NCBI RefSeq assembly: GCF_001815905.1 | Contig: NZ_KV823250.1 | Span: forward strand, 1 to 64,000 | Length of the DNA stretch: 64,000 bases | Direction: 5' to 3' | Source of the DNA: Brevibacterium sp. HMSC07C04 | Lineage (GTDB): Bacteria; Actinomycetota; Actinomycetes; Actinomycetales; Brevibacteriaceae | Shown here: positions 1 to 8,156 of the stretch, piece after piece | Position numbering within the stretch: position 1 is the stretch's first letter | How the letters are laid out: every line of letters begins with the position of its first letter | Translations under genes and position numbers: made by a program | The notes under the pieces: model-generated | Database searches by the model: none | Seen by the model: the letters and a program-made list of their open reading frames with translations, nothing else | Told to the model about the DNA's origin: nothing

Positions 1-24
1 TGCCCCAAGCCGCGGCTTGGGGCA
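1..24. terminator. Perfect palindromic hairpin downstream of mscL
   Basis: A perfect 24-base palindrome whose arms begin TGCCCCAAGC. It lies just past the end of mscL (read on the minus strand) and at the window edge, so it can serve mscL and whatever converges from the left. There is only a weak T-rich stretch on the plus side (CCTTTTGTG). Confidence 0.6.
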
Positions 25-77
25 TCAGCCTTTTGTGCTGATCGGGATGTCAGCTGGCTGCGCTGATCCCGCTGATC

Positions 78-542
78 TCAGTGACGGGGAGGGACGTCCG
101 GACCGTTGTTGAAGTTGATGTTGTTGCCTTCTGCGGCAGGTTCGCCGGCAATCGAACGGCCTGCGAGCAGGTCGCGGATTTCGGTGAGGAGTTCTTCCTG
201 AGTGGGCGGAACGTCTTCGTCTTCGAGGTCGCCGGTGTTGCGCATTTCGTTGAGCTTGTTCATCGGGACGATGATGACGAAGTAGACGATGGCAGCGACG
301 ATGATGAAGTTGATGGCCGCGGTGATAACAGCACCGAAGTCCATGAAGGTGGCCTTGTTGCCGGAGACGATCTCAAAGCCGAGGCCTTCCATGTCCGGCG
401 GGCCCGCAACGGCCAGCAGCGGCTGGATGAGCTTGGTCGATATGGCTTCGACGATTGCGGTGAATGCAGCACCGACGATGACAGCGGTTGCCAGTTCGAC
501 AACGTTGCCGCGCAGAATAAAGTCGCGGAACCCTTTGAGCAT
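78..542 (-). CDS. mscL: Large-conductance mechanosensitive channel MscL
   Basis: Homopentameric stretch-activated channel of the cytoplasmic membrane that releases solutes on hypo-osmotic shock. The 154-residue protein starts MLKGFRDFILRGN, the typical amphipathic N-terminal helix. TM1 follows at about residues 14-45 (ATAVIVGAAF), then a short periplasmic loop containing the PPDMEGL segment, then TM2 at about 68-92. The acidic cytoplasmic helix (PPTQEELLTEIRDLL) and a short Asn/Pro-rich tail complete it. Length suits the actinobacterial family (about 130-160). The ATG is preceded by a GAAAGGG ribosome site. It is the last gene of a minus-strand run with the SAF-domain gene, fmdB and the folate cyclo-ligase, although a 238-base gap separates it from the SAF gene and it may have its own promoter. 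Confidence 0.97.
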   Translation of the reverse strand: MLKGFRDFILRGNVVELATAVIVGAAFTAIVEAISTKLIQPLLAVAGPPDMEGLGFEIVSGNKATFMDFGAVITAAINFIIVAAIVYFVIIVPMNKLNEMRNTGDLEDEDVPPTQEELLTEIRDLLAGRSIAGEPAAEGNNINFNNGPDVPPRH

Positions 543-780
543 GGTTTTCCCTTTCGCGGTCCTGTTTTTGAGTTAAGTAGGACACTGTTTGTAACAGATA
601 CGTACCGATTTTAGGCAGAAAACCTGTCCATTAGGCAGGTTGCCTCGCCATTAATGGGTGGAATCTGTCACATAGCGCGCCTATTCTGTGCTTCCGATCC
701 TGCTGCACGTGCTTGCAGAGCGGGCACTGTGCCGTCGGCTGAGCAGTGCTGCAGAGCCCCGAGCGCAGCGGCTATTGGAG

Positions 781-1491
781 TTACTGGACGATCGCGAAGC
801 TCAGCATGTCCGGCGGTATTGTCGCCAGTTCCGCGGCTTCGTCCGGGGTGACGGCCAGTGTGAAGACCAGCTTGTCGTCAGCAAGCGCATTGCCTGCCGG
901 ACGGGATATTCCGGTGACAACGGCTGACTGAACGACCGCCGCACCGCTGCGTGTCAGCGCCTTGGGTCCGGCACCGCCTGCCCCGTCTGATTCCCCAGTC
1001 GGGCCTGGACTGTCCGGCCCTATGCGGCCATCGCCATGGGCAGAGTAGACGCGCACTCTGCTGCCGGTCTGGATGATTGAGGCCGATGCCGGGTCAGCGG
1101 CGGTCACCGGCACGAGGACTGTCCCGTCTGGGGCTGTTGTCTTTTCCAACAGGGCATTGTCAGTGACGGGTGCACCGGCAGACAGTGATCCGGAAGCGTG
1201 CGATCCGACGACTGTCTCGATGGAACTGTGTGCGCTTTCGGGAATGAGGGCGGGAGGAAAAGTGCGAACGTCGAGGTCGGCAGATGTGATTTCTGTTCCC
1301 GCCGCCAGGTTTGTGGCGGCAACCACGACGGGCTTGCCGGATGTTTGCGGAATGACGGTCCAGACGGCAATCAGGGTGGCAAGGCCCACGAGCAGCGGAG
1401 CGATGACCATTCGGTGCGACCGCACTGTTCGACGAAGAGAGGCGAGGCGTTCAGACATGCCCCAAGTGTGTGCCGCGGAGGTAAGTGACAC
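781..1491 (-). CDS. SAF-domain (CpaB/RcpC-like) membrane-anchored protein
   Basis: Hypothetical secreted or anchored protein of 236 residues. One N-terminal TM segment (about 31-48, VIAPLLVGLATLIAVWTVIP) is followed by a SAF/CpaB-like domain at about 53-125 (VVVAATNLAAGTEITSADL ... GAPVTDNALL), as in Flp-pilus assembly protein CpaB. The rest is a beta-rich region interrupted by a Gly/Ser/Pro linker. No pilus genes are nearby. The same gene is found beside fmdB and the folate cyclo-ligase in many actinobacteria, so the link is positional rather than to piliation. The GTG start used here has no clear ribosome site; ATG at 1458 (MSERLASLRR) is an equally good start, giving 225 residues. Confidence 0.75.
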   Translation of the reverse strand: MSLTSAAHTWGMSERLASLRRTVRSHRMVIAPLLVGLATLIAVWTVIPQTSGKPVVVAATNLAAGTEITSADLDVRTFPPALIPESAHSSIETVVGSHASGSLSAGAPVTDNALLEKTTAPDGTVLVPVTAADPASASIIQTGSRVRVYSAHGDGRIGPDSPGPTGESDGAGGAGPKALTRSGAAVVQSAVVTGISRPAGNALADDKLVFTLAVTPDEAAELATIPPDMLSFAIVQ

Positions 1492-1588
1492 ACGGAAAAA
1501 AGAGCAACTGTGACCTACAGTGCCGCGCTGCTGTTCCGCAATCGTCGCGAAAGAGCTGCTATTGCTGCGAATCCCCGCAGCAGCGGCG

Positions 1589-1795
1589 TCAGTCCCCGGA
1601 GCCTCCGTCAGATGAGCCGCGAGAATCGTTGCGGTAGAACCCCGAACCCTTAAACGACACCCCGAGTGAACCGAACACTTTGCGCAGCTGGTCTTGCCCG
1701 CATTCGGGGCATGTTGTCAGGGCATCGTCGTTGAAACCCTGGTGGATGTCGAAGCTGTGACCGCAGTTCTTACAGGAGTAGGAGTACGTGGGCAT
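1589..1795 (-). CDS. FmdB-family zinc-ribbon regulatory protein
   Basis: Small protein of 68 residues that begins MPTYSYSCKNCGHSFDI and has two CxxC knuckles (CKNC and CPEC), the FmdB zinc ribbon. The C-terminus is Gly/Ser-rich (GFYRNDSRGSSDGGSGD), typical of the family. The reading frame stays open much further upstream, but ATG at 1795 is chosen because it sits behind AAGGAAAG and exactly at the family's N-terminus. The molecular role is unsettled; the family was first proposed as regulators of formamidase genes. It lies between the folate cyclo-ligase and the SAF-domain gene on the same strand, the usual actinobacterial arrangement. Confidence 0.9.
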   Translation of the reverse strand: MPTYSYSCKNCGHSFDIHQGFNDDALTTCPECGQDQLRKVFGSLGVSFKGSGFYRNDSRGSSDGGSGD

Positions 1796-1941
1796 GTGTT
1801 CTTTCCTTGACGGTGGGCTGTTGCGGCCCGTGTGACCGACCCAGAAAGTATAGCCAGCCGCGCATGCGCAGAACCCGCCGCACCCGCCGCACCCCCCCCG
1901 AACTCCGCCGCCCGCCAAGGCTCCTGCGAGTGCCGCACCGA

Positions 1942-2637
1942 CTATTCGGCTGTGCGCAGCCCGTCTTCCGTCAGGACCGACTGAACGGTGAGGTCCCATT
2001 CCTCTGCCGCCAGGCGACCGCCGAACTCCCAAGAGAAGCAGACTCCGGTCAGCGGCACCTCGTGAGCCAGAGCGGCAGCCTGCCCCTGCGGCCCGAAAGT
2101 GCGGTCATAGAACCCGCCGCCGTTGCCCAGCCGGGTGCCGTCGGCACCGAACCGTAGGCCCGGAACCAGCACGAGCGGAGCATGCGGTCTGTCCTGGGGG
2201 AGCGCACCGCGCTCAGGCCCGGAAGTTTCCGAGGCGCCGGCCCGGTTCTCTTTGGAATCCACGCTGGCAGGTTGGGTGAGGTCGAGCAGGTGTTCGGCCA
2301 GCTGCGCGGTGGTGAGCTCTTCGCGGGGTTCGCGAATGTGCCACTTGCCCCGCGGTGGGAGGTCCATGCGGCCGGGAGCTCGCCCCCAGGTGAGCGGCCT
2401 ATTCGGGCGGGTGACGGGCAGGAACACGGTGCCGCCGTCGTGCATGTGGGCATTCAGCGCGGAATCGAGGTTGGGTTCGCCGGGCAGTGCCGCGTAGGCG
2501 ACGACGGCAGGACGACCGGCGATGAGTCGAGCGGTCGCGCGTGCCAGCCGCTTCTGTGCGGATGCCGCAGCAAGGCTGGCTGACCTGCGGGTTTTCCGCA
2601 CATCGTCGCGCAGAGCGGCTTTGATGCTGTGGTCCAT
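1942..2637 (-). CDS. 5-formyltetrahydrofolate cyclo-ligase (MTHFS)
   Basis: Converts 5-formyl-THF to 5,10-methenyl-THF with ATP, rescuing a storage and inhibitory folate in the cytoplasm. It has 231 residues. The N-terminal basic helix (KAALRDDVRKTRRS) and the loop YAALPGEPNL match the family, and the key ATP/folate motif GTRLGNGGGFYDR is intact near residue 170. A hydrophilic insert of about 30 residues (around 120-150, TQPASVDSKENRAG...) precedes the conserved LVLVPGLRFG strand; it is longer than in most homologs and probably a surface loop. It is divergent from galU across only 44 bases. A second folate-C1 enzyme, fhs, lies 28 kb away. Confidence 0.93.
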   Translation of the reverse strand: MDHSIKAALRDDVRKTRRSASLAAASAQKRLARATARLIAGRPAVVAYAALPGEPNLDSALNAHMHDGGTVFLPVTRPNRPLTWGRAPGRMDLPPRGKWHIREPREELTTAQLAEHLLDLTQPASVDSKENRAGASETSGPERGALPQDRPHAPLVLVPGLRFGADGTRLGNGGGFYDRTFGPQGQAAALAHEVPLTGVCFSWEFGGRLAAEEWDLTVQSVLTEDGLRTAE

Positions 2638-2669
2638 CGTCGCTCACCTTCCGTTCATCTGTTACAGCT

Positions 2670-2675
2670 TAGAAT
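2670..2675 (+). promoter_or_regulatory. -10 box of a probable leaderless galU transcript
   Basis: TAGAAT followed by only 6 bases (GACCGC) before the galU ATG, so transcription should begin at or next to the start codon. There is no ribosome-binding site. No convincing -35 is seen. Confidence 0.65.
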
Positions 2676-2681
2676 GACCGC

Positions 2682-3596
2682 ATGAAGAACCCTGAGCGAA
2701 AAGTCCGCAAAGCTGTTATTCCGGTTGCCGGACTCGGTACCCGTTTCCTCCCGGCCACGAAGGCCATCCCCAAGGAAATGCTTCCGGTGGTTGACAAGCC
2801 CGCCATCCAGTACGTCGTCGAAGAAGTCGTCGATGCGGGGCTGAACGACGTTCTCATGATCACCGGGCGCAACAAGCGGCCGCTGGAGGACCACTTCGAC
2901 CGGGTTGACGGGCTGGAAGAAACACTGCGGGCAAAAGGCGATGACGCCAAACTGGAAAAAGTCCAGAAGGCCAGCACGCTGGCGGATGTTCACTATGTGC
3001 GCCAGGGAGATCCCAAGGGCCTGGGCCACGCCGTTCTCAAAGCCGAGCAGCACGTGGGTGACGAACCTTTTGCCGTGCTTCTGGGCGATGACCTCATTGA
3101 CACGAACAACCCCATTCTGCCGACCATGATCAAGGTGCAGGAAGCTACGGGCGGTTCAGTTGTCGCGCTCATGGCGGTGCCCCCGGAAGACGTCAGCCTG
3201 TACGGCTGCGCAGCGGTTGAAGATGCTGCTGTTGAAGGTCTGGAAGTTGATTCGGCCGTCAAGATCACCGGTCTGGTTGAAAAGCCGGCAGCGGAAGAAG
3301 CCCCGTCGAACTTCGCAGTCATCGGACGCTATGTGCTCGCACCGGAGATCTTCCCCGTGCTGGCGCAGACCCCACCTGGCCGCGGCGGTGAGATCCAGTT
3401 GACCGACGCTTTGCAGACACTGGCGGAAGACCCGTCTTCGAATGGTGTCTACGGCGTTGTGTTCTCAGGCGACCGCTATGACACGGGCGACAAGCTCAGT
3501 TATCTCAAAGCTGTTGTCACCCTCGCCGGCCGCCGCGATGACCTGGGCAAAGACCTCAACGACTGGCTGCGCGACTACGTGAGCGCCCTTGACTGA
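2682..3596 (+). CDS. galU: UTP-glucose-1-phosphate uridylyltransferase
   Basis: Makes UDP-glucose from UTP and glucose-1-phosphate in the cytoplasm, supplying sugar for wall polymers and, through galE, UDP-galactose. It has 304 residues, the family's normal length. The nucleotide-binding loop VAGLGTRFLPATKAIPKEML is intact near residue 16, as are DKPAIQYVVEE and the C-terminal GDRYDTGDKLSYLKA. There is no ribosome site; a -10 box lies 6 bases before the ATG, so translation is probably leaderless. The downstream genes (Mog-like, rimJ-like) follow in the usual actinobacterial order. The glycan clusters in the rest of the window are its obvious consumers. Confidence 0.97.
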   Translation: MKNPERKVRKAVIPVAGLGTRFLPATKAIPKEMLPVVDKPAIQYVVEEVVDAGLNDVLMITGRNKRPLEDHFDRVDGLEETLRAKGDDAKLEKVQKASTLADVHYVRQGDPKGLGHAVLKAEQHVGDEPFAVLLGDDLIDTNNPILPTMIKVQEATGGSVVALMAVPPEDVSLYGCAAVEDAAVEGLEVDSAVKITGLVEKPAAEEAPSNFAVIGRYVLAPEIFPVLAQTPPGRGGEIQLTDALQTLAEDPSSNGVYGVVFSGDRYDTGDKLSYLKAVVTLAGRRDDLGKDLNDWLRDYVSALD

Positions 3597-3701
3597 GAAG
3601 GGTGATGCGGCAGGCGCTGCCCCAGATGCGCAGATGAGCATGCCAATGCGCGCTTCTGCCGCTGTGCGCTCATGCCCAATCGGCATCCGGGAGGTTCTCT
3701 G

Positions 3702-4307
3702 ATGACTGCGGGTCAGTGGCAGCCGCCTCACAGAAGTGCTGCGGTTGCGCCGCTCGGGGGCGATTCGCTGGCAGCGCAGGCGGCGACCTCCGTGCACGAA
3801 GAGCTCGAAAGCGCCGGTTTTGACTCCATCGAAGCACTCCTGCCGGATGTTGCCGGTGTGGGGCCGCTGTGCGATGCCTTTGCTGATTCGGCGGATCTGC
3901 TCGTGCTGGTCGGAGGGCTCAGCGCCGATGACAGCATGGATGTGGCCGGCGCTCTGTCACAGTTCACCGACACGCCGCTGCCGGGGCTGCAGGCGATCAT
4001 CTTCGATTCCGCTCGCCGTCACGGGGCTGCTCACGTGCTGTTCACGGCCCCGTGGGTTGGATGGGTCGGCACGACACTCGCTATTGCCCTGCCCGCTGAC
4101 GAGGCGGTGGCAGCTTCCGTCATGTCCGAACTGCTTCCGCTGTACTCCCAGCTGTTGGAGCAGCGCGACAGCGACACTGGGCCGGGCGGGCCCTCTGATC
4201 GTCTGCGCGGTGAATCTCGCAGCGGGCCCGGAAATGAACCCTCCGGCGGTGCTTCGATCCTTCAGATGCCGCGCCCTGTCACCCCGGATGACGAGGGTGA
4301 TGCTTAA
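3702..4307 (+). CDS. Degenerate MogA/MoaB-like (molybdopterin-binding fold) protein at the glp/moeA locus
   Basis: A 201-residue protein in the slot between galU and rimJ that other actinobacteria give to a MoeA-type protein (Glp). The segment from about residue 20 to 145 follows the MogA/MoaB pattern: DLLVLVGGLSADDSMDVAGAL aligns with the family's TTGGTG region, then PLPGLQAIIFDSARRHG, then TLAIALPADEAVAASVMSELLPL in place of the usual NLPGSP loop. The TTGG and NLPGSP catalytic/binding signatures are both lost, so cofactor synthesis is unlikely. The last 50 residues are polar and probably disordered. ATG at 3702 is chosen for its GGGAGG site 7 bases upstream. A non-enzymatic role, such as the divisome role reported for corynebacterial Glp, is inference. 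Confidence 0.6.
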   Translation: MTAGQWQPPHRSAAVAPLGGDSLAAQAATSVHEELESAGFDSIEALLPDVAGVGPLCDAFADSADLLVLVGGLSADDSMDVAGALSQFTDTPLPGLQAIIFDSARRHGAAHVLFTAPWVGWVGTTLAIALPADEAVAASVMSELLPLYSQLLEQRDSDTGPGGPSDRLRGESRSGPGNEPSGGASILQMPRPVTPDDEGDA

Positions 4308-4319
4308 GCGCGCGGCGCT

Positions 4320-5027
4320 GTGGGGCTGAGAGGCGTGGGTGCTCCGTGGTGGCCGATGCGACTGGTGGGCCCGCAGAGCTTGGTTCTGCGGGCGCTCAAG
4401 CGCTCTGACGCTGCGGCCTTTGCCGAGGTTCGGGTGGCTAATCGCGATTGGCTCAGACCGTGGGACGCAACTCTGCCCGGGGCTTCCGTGCCCGGCGGTT
4501 CTGCGGCCTGGGCGGCGAGCAGCCTTGACGAGCAGTCTTCCGATCCGGATCTCCGAGCGGCCCTTAAGGAGGAGCGCACCGCGTTTCACTTTATGCGCCG
4601 GGCATTGAAAGCACGGGCCAGAAGGGGAGAGGCGCTCCCGTTTGCCATTGAGATTGCCGGGAGTTTTCGCGGGCAGGTGAGCGTTTCGGATATTCAGTGG
4701 GGGTCGATCGGCTCAGCGCAGATCGGCTATTGGATTGATTCGCGCATGGCGGGGCGGGGGCTCGTTCCGCTTGCTGTGGCTATGACTGTCGACGCCTGTT
4801 TCTTTGAGCTGGGGCTGCACCGGGTGGAGATCAACATTCGACCCGAAAACGCCAAGAGCCTCCGCGTTGTCGAAAAGCTGGGATTTCGGTTTGAGGGTGT
4901 GCGCCGAGGGTACATGCACATTGCGGGAAAGTGGGCGGATCACCGCTCTTACGCCCTGCTTGCTGACGAGGTGCCCACCGGGCTGACCAGCCTCTACACC
5001 CGTGACCGCGGGTGGGCAGATGGGTGA
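4320..5027 (+). CDS. RimJ-like GNAT N-acetyltransferase
   Basis: Acetyl-CoA-dependent N-acetyltransferase of the RimJ/RimL family (235 residues); possible substrates are ribosomal or other protein N-termini. Family landmarks are LVLRALKRSDAAAF, the WLRPWD segment, GYWIDSRMAGRGLVPLAVAM (acetyl-CoA loop), HRVEINIRPENAKSLRVVEK and LGFRFEGVRRGYMHIAGKW. It starts 13 bases after the Mog-like gene, so the two are probably cotranscribed. The GTG start is uncertain; ATG at 4356 (MRLVGPQSLVLRAL) fits the family's N-terminus equally well. Position after galU and a MoeA-like gene is conserved in actinobacteria. Confidence 0.85.
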   Translation: MGLRGVGAPWWPMRLVGPQSLVLRALKRSDAAAFAEVRVANRDWLRPWDATLPGASVPGGSAAWAASSLDEQSSDPDLRAALKEERTAFHFMRRALKARARRGEALPFAIEIAGSFRGQVSVSDIQWGSIGSAQIGYWIDSRMAGRGLVPLAVAMTVDACFFELGLHRVEINIRPENAKSLRVVEKLGFRFEGVRRGYMHIAGKWADHRSYALLADEVPTGLTSLYTRDRGWADG

Positions 5028-5234
5028 GGCGCCCTGAAGGTGAGTGGGCAGGCGGAGCTCGGCTGGTGCCTCGGCAGTTGGGAAAAGCGTGCTGGCAGGC
5101 AGTGCGGGGCCGTGAATGTGAATAGACGCTGACAATGTGACAGACACACCGCAAAGCATCCCCCACCCAATAAGGGGTCTGCATATTGTTGTGTTCTGGA
5201 TGATCAGCGAAAACGGCGCCGGACGGACACATCT

Positions 5235-6365
5235 ATGAATTCACACAGCTCATCGCAGCCGCGCAGCACTCGGGAATCTGCACGCGGCGCGCAGAATGCT
5301 GCTTCGACTCACAGCGGTGCGTCAGCACACCGTGGTGCTGGCAACGGCGACGCTGCAGCCGGTGTGGACACGCGCAATGTGCGACGCGCGCTCGGAATCG
5401 GTTTTCTGCTCTTCAGCCTCACAACGATCGTCACGTTCTTCTTTTCCCTGTTCACGGCTCTGACCTGGGCGGTTCCCGTGCTCAGCACAGCCATGGCGCT
5501 CAGCTGCGTGCTGGTTGTCATAGCCATCAACGGCGAAGCCTCCGAAAGCGCAGTCGAGCGTCGTTCAGCTCCCGCCGGTCGCGCTGCTGATCGGGTGGCT
5601 GGTTCGCAGGGTGCTGCCGGTCGGACTGCCGGTGCTCAGGCTGGAACCGGCAAACCTGCGCCCGCAGCAAAAGCTGCCCCGACCGTAAAAGCTGCCCCGG
5701 CCGCGCAGCCGGCGCGCACTGCGCAGAAGACCCGCACCGCTGAGCCCACGCCGACGGTGAAAGCTGAGCCTTCCTCGGCCAAGGTGAGCCGGCAGACGCC
5801 CGCGCAGAAAGACAAGGCGACTGCCGCCTCGTCGGATTCAAAGCCTGCTTTTCGCGATAGCGGAGACAATAGCGAAGCCCGTGCTGAGGACGCGCGTCGC
5901 TTGGCGGCCAGCTCTGCGCGCCGCAACGATGCTGCAGGCCGAGAGGTGTTGGACCTCGAAGCTCCGACCGGCGAAATCCCAGTTGTCTCAACTGGTGTTC
6001 AGCGCACCCGAGAGGTCGTGGCGAGTGCTGAGTTTGCGCCTCGCCCGGTGCCGGAGCCCACGTACGTCAAGGTGGCTCGGGAGGCTGGTGAGAAAGCCGC
6101 GCAGGATGCCGCAGGCGATGCGCAGAAAGCTGAAGGCTCACCTGCAGAACGCGAATCCGCCGCCGAACACTTCGCGGCGGCCGACGGCACTGTTCCCGAA
6201 CTGGTCGATGCGGCAAAGGAAGATGACGGCACTGCGGCCCTGAAACACGGGCGGAAGGCAATCCGTGCCGACAAGCAGACCGCGCAGCTGGGCGCTGTGT
6301 CGCGTGCTGCTGAGGACGCCGCCTATGCAAAGGTCAACGATCTGCTGGCTCGCCGCCGCGCCTGA
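5235..6365 (+). CDS. Membrane protein with two TM helices and a long Ala/Pro-rich disordered tail
   Basis: Unrecognised 376-residue protein. Residues 1-50 are polar. Two TM helices follow at about 54-78 (LGIGFLLFSLTTIVTFFFSLF) and 81-100, placing both termini on one side. Residues 110-290 are low-complexity, rich in Ala, Lys and Pro (repeats of the KAAPTVKAAPAAQ type). The last 80 residues are charged and end KVNDLLARRRA. It follows the degenerate Mog-like protein by two genes. In Corynebacterium a membrane partner of the gephyrin-like divisome protein Glp is encoded close to glp, and this architecture would fit such a partner, but no homology can be shown here. The 207-base upstream gap has a possible -10, TATTGT at 5184. 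Confidence 0.7.
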   Translation: MNSHSSSQPRSTRESARGAQNAASTHSGASAHRGAGNGDAAAGVDTRNVRRALGIGFLLFSLTTIVTFFFSLFTALTWAVPVLSTAMALSCVLVVIAINGEASESAVERRSAPAGRAADRVAGSQGAAGRTAGAQAGTGKPAPAAKAAPTVKAAPAAQPARTAQKTRTAEPTPTVKAEPSSAKVSRQTPAQKDKATAASSDSKPAFRDSGDNSEARAEDARRLAASSARRNDAAGREVLDLEAPTGEIPVVSTGVQRTREVVASAEFAPRPVPEPTYVKVAREAGEKAAQDAAGDAQKAEGSPAERESAAEHFAAADGTVPELVDAAKEDDGTAALKHGRKAIRADKQTAQLGAVSRAAEDAAYAKVNDLLARRRA

Positions 6366-6381
6366 TCTCTGAACTCAACTG

Positions 6382-6425
6382 CTGAAGCCTCGCCCGGTTC
6401 TATCACCGTGCGAGGCTTCAGTATT
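6382..6425 (+). terminator. Terminator after the membrane-protein gene
   Basis: An 11-bp perfect stem (CTGAAGCCTCG / CGAGGCTTCAG) with an 18-base loop, followed by TATTTC, 17 bases past the stop codon. Confidence 0.75.
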
Positions 6426-6450
6426 TCAGCGTCCTGCACGCCGGGTGGTG

Positions 6451-6507
6451 TGCAGATCAGGGCGCATCCGGAGGCAAAAATCGCCTCCATATGCGCCCTG
6501 ATCTGCA
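6451..6507 (-). terminator. Long convergent hairpin after gabD
   Basis: A 17-bp perfect stem (arms 6451-6467 and 6491-6507, beginning TGCAGATCAGGGCGCAT) encloses a second 6-bp stem GGAGGC/GCCTCC with an AAAAATC loop. It lies 19 bases past the gabD stop on the minus strand and probably ends transcription from both sides. Confidence 0.75.
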
Positions 6508-6525
6508 GAAGTGCGCGCTGAGCAA

Positions 6526-7983
6526 TCAGCCGACGGGCGTGGCAACGTACTTGATTTCGAGGTATTCGTCGATGCCGAACTGCGAACCTTCGCGTCCCAG
6601 ACCGGATTCCTTGACCCCGCCGAAGGGGGCGGCCGGGTTGGAAACGAGGCCGGTGTTGAGGCCGACCATTCCGGCTTCGATCTGCTCGGACAGACGCAGG
6701 GCCTTCTCCAGGTTCTCCGTGTAGAGGTACGACGACAGCCCGAATTCGGTGGCGTTGGCCATCTCGATGGCCTCGTCTTCACTGTCGAAGGTGTAGATCG
6801 GGGCAACCGGTCCGAAGATCTCTTCGTGGTTGATGGCAACACCGGCGGGGATGTTCGTCAGAACGGTCGGCTCGTAGAAGAAGCCGTCGCCTTCAATGCG
6901 CTTGCCGCCGGTGACGACGGTCGCACCGGCGGAAACGGCCTCATCCACCAGCTCAGCAACCTTGTCGAGTGCCTTTTCTTCAACCAGCGGCCCGATGTCA
7001 ACGCCTTCCTCAAGCCCGTTGCCGACCTTGAGCGTGCTCATGCGCTCAGCCATCCGCTTGGCGAATTCATCCGCCACGGACGAGTGGATGATCAGTCGGT
7101 TGGCCGACGTGCAGGCTTCGCCGATGTTGCGCAGCTTCGCCTGCATTGCCCCGTCGACCGCTTTGTCGAGGTCAGCGTCTTCACACACGATGAACGGTGC
7201 GTTGCCGCCGAGCTCCATAGAGGTCTTGAGCACGTTGTCGGCCGCCTGCTTCAACAGGTTCTTGCCGACATCGGTGGATCCGGTGAAGGAGATCTTGCGC
7301 GCAATTCCGGATTCCATCCACGGGGTGACCACGCGGCGGGCCGAGCTCGACGTGACGACGTTGACCACGCCCGCGGGAACACCGGCTTCGATGAGCACTT
7401 CCGTGAGCATGAACGAAGTCAGCGGGGTCAGCTGCGCGGGCTTGAGCACAACGGTGCAGCCTGCTGCCAGTGCGGGTCCGATCTTGCGGGTGCCCATGGC
7501 CAGCGGGAAGTTCCACGGCGTGACCAGGATGCACGGGCCAACCGGCTCCTTGGAGATCATGAGGCGGTTTTTGCCGTCGGTGGACTTCATGTAGTCACCG
7601 CCGACGCGCACGGCCTCTTCGGAGAACCAGCGGAAGAATTCGGCGCCGTAGGCCACTTCGCCCTTGGCTTCGGTGAGCGATTTGCCCATTTCAGCGGTCA
7701 TGACCGCACCGATTTCATCCTGTCGTTCCATGAGCAGCTCGAAAGCGCGACGCAGGATTTCACCGCGTTCGCGCGGCGGGGTTGCCGCCCACGACTTCTG
7801 GGCGCGGCCAGCTGCTTCGATGGCGTCCTGCGCGTCCTTTTCGCTGCCGTCGGCAACCTTCGCAATGACTTTCCCGGTGGCGGGGTTGATGACGTCGATG
7901 GTGTCGCCGGTTTCGGCGTCGCGCCACTGCCCGTCGATGAACAGTCCCGTGTTGACCTTGTCGATGATCGACTGTGCGTCCAT
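6526..7983 (-). CDS. gabD: NAD(P)-dependent succinate-semialdehyde dehydrogenase
   Basis: Oxidises succinate semialdehyde to succinate in 4-aminobutyrate and related catabolism (cytoplasm). The 485 residues follow the GabD family: LFIDGQW at the N-terminus, TPWNFPLAMGTRKIGPALAAG, the cofactor site FTGSTDVGK, general base Glu in MELGGNAPFIV, catalytic Cys in NIGEACTSANR, and the C-terminal GGVKESGLGREGSQFGIDEYLEIKY. The usual GQxC at the catalytic loop is GEAC here. No GABA transaminase or permease adjoins, so the specific substrate is inferred from sequence type only. ATG start preceded by GAAAGGACGG. An ACGAGGCGCCG repeat lies about 100 bases upstream. Confidence 0.88.
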   Translation of the reverse strand: MDAQSIIDKVNTGLFIDGQWRDAETGDTIDVINPATGKVIAKVADGSEKDAQDAIEAAGRAQKSWAATPPRERGEILRRAFELLMERQDEIGAVMTAEMGKSLTEAKGEVAYGAEFFRWFSEEAVRVGGDYMKSTDGKNRLMISKEPVGPCILVTPWNFPLAMGTRKIGPALAAGCTVVLKPAQLTPLTSFMLTEVLIEAGVPAGVVNVVTSSSARRVVTPWMESGIARKISFTGSTDVGKNLLKQAADNVLKTSMELGGNAPFIVCEDADLDKAVDGAMQAKLRNIGEACTSANRLIIHSSVADEFAKRMAERMSTLKVGNGLEEGVDIGPLVEEKALDKVAELVDEAVSAGATVVTGGKRIEGDGFFYEPTVLTNIPAGVAINHEEIFGPVAPIYTFDSEDEAIEMANATEFGLSSYLYTENLEKALRLSEQIEAGMVGLNTGLVSNPAAPFGGVKESGLGREGSQFGIDEYLEIKYVATPVG

Positions 7984-8084
7984 GCTTGAGCCGTCCTTTC
8001 TCTTTGCTCCTGTGCCAGTGTATGCGCCCGGGGTGCCGTTCGGCTTCCCCTTTTTTGCTGGTCAGCGCCTGCACTCAACAGCTG

Positions 8085-8095
8085 ACGAGGCGCCG
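8085..8095 (+). repeat. ACGAGGCGCCG repeat, copy 1
   Basis: First copy of an 11-base word found six times in the window on both strands. It lies in the gap between a small GNAT gene and gabD. Confidence 0.6.
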
Positions 8096-8156
8096 CTCAC
8101 CACCCTGTCCACGGCCCGGTTCCGCTGTGCTCACCGGCCGTTCGCGGGTGTGTGCG

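Noticed and set aside
1892-1899. Run of eight C upstream of fmdB as a phase-variation tract
   Set aside because: It lies between fmdB and the folate cyclo-ligase, outside both coding regions and not at promoter spacing; no phase-variable gene is evident.
5028-5234. Possible cyclic-di-AMP riboswitch or small RNA before the membrane-protein gene
   Set aside because: The 207-base gap has GC-rich patches but no conserved riboswitch core; not supported.
6511-7989. 492-residue open frame on the plus strand
   Set aside because: It is the exact antisense shadow of gabD, whose protein has all aldehyde-dehydrogenase motifs; the plus-strand product is not recognisable.
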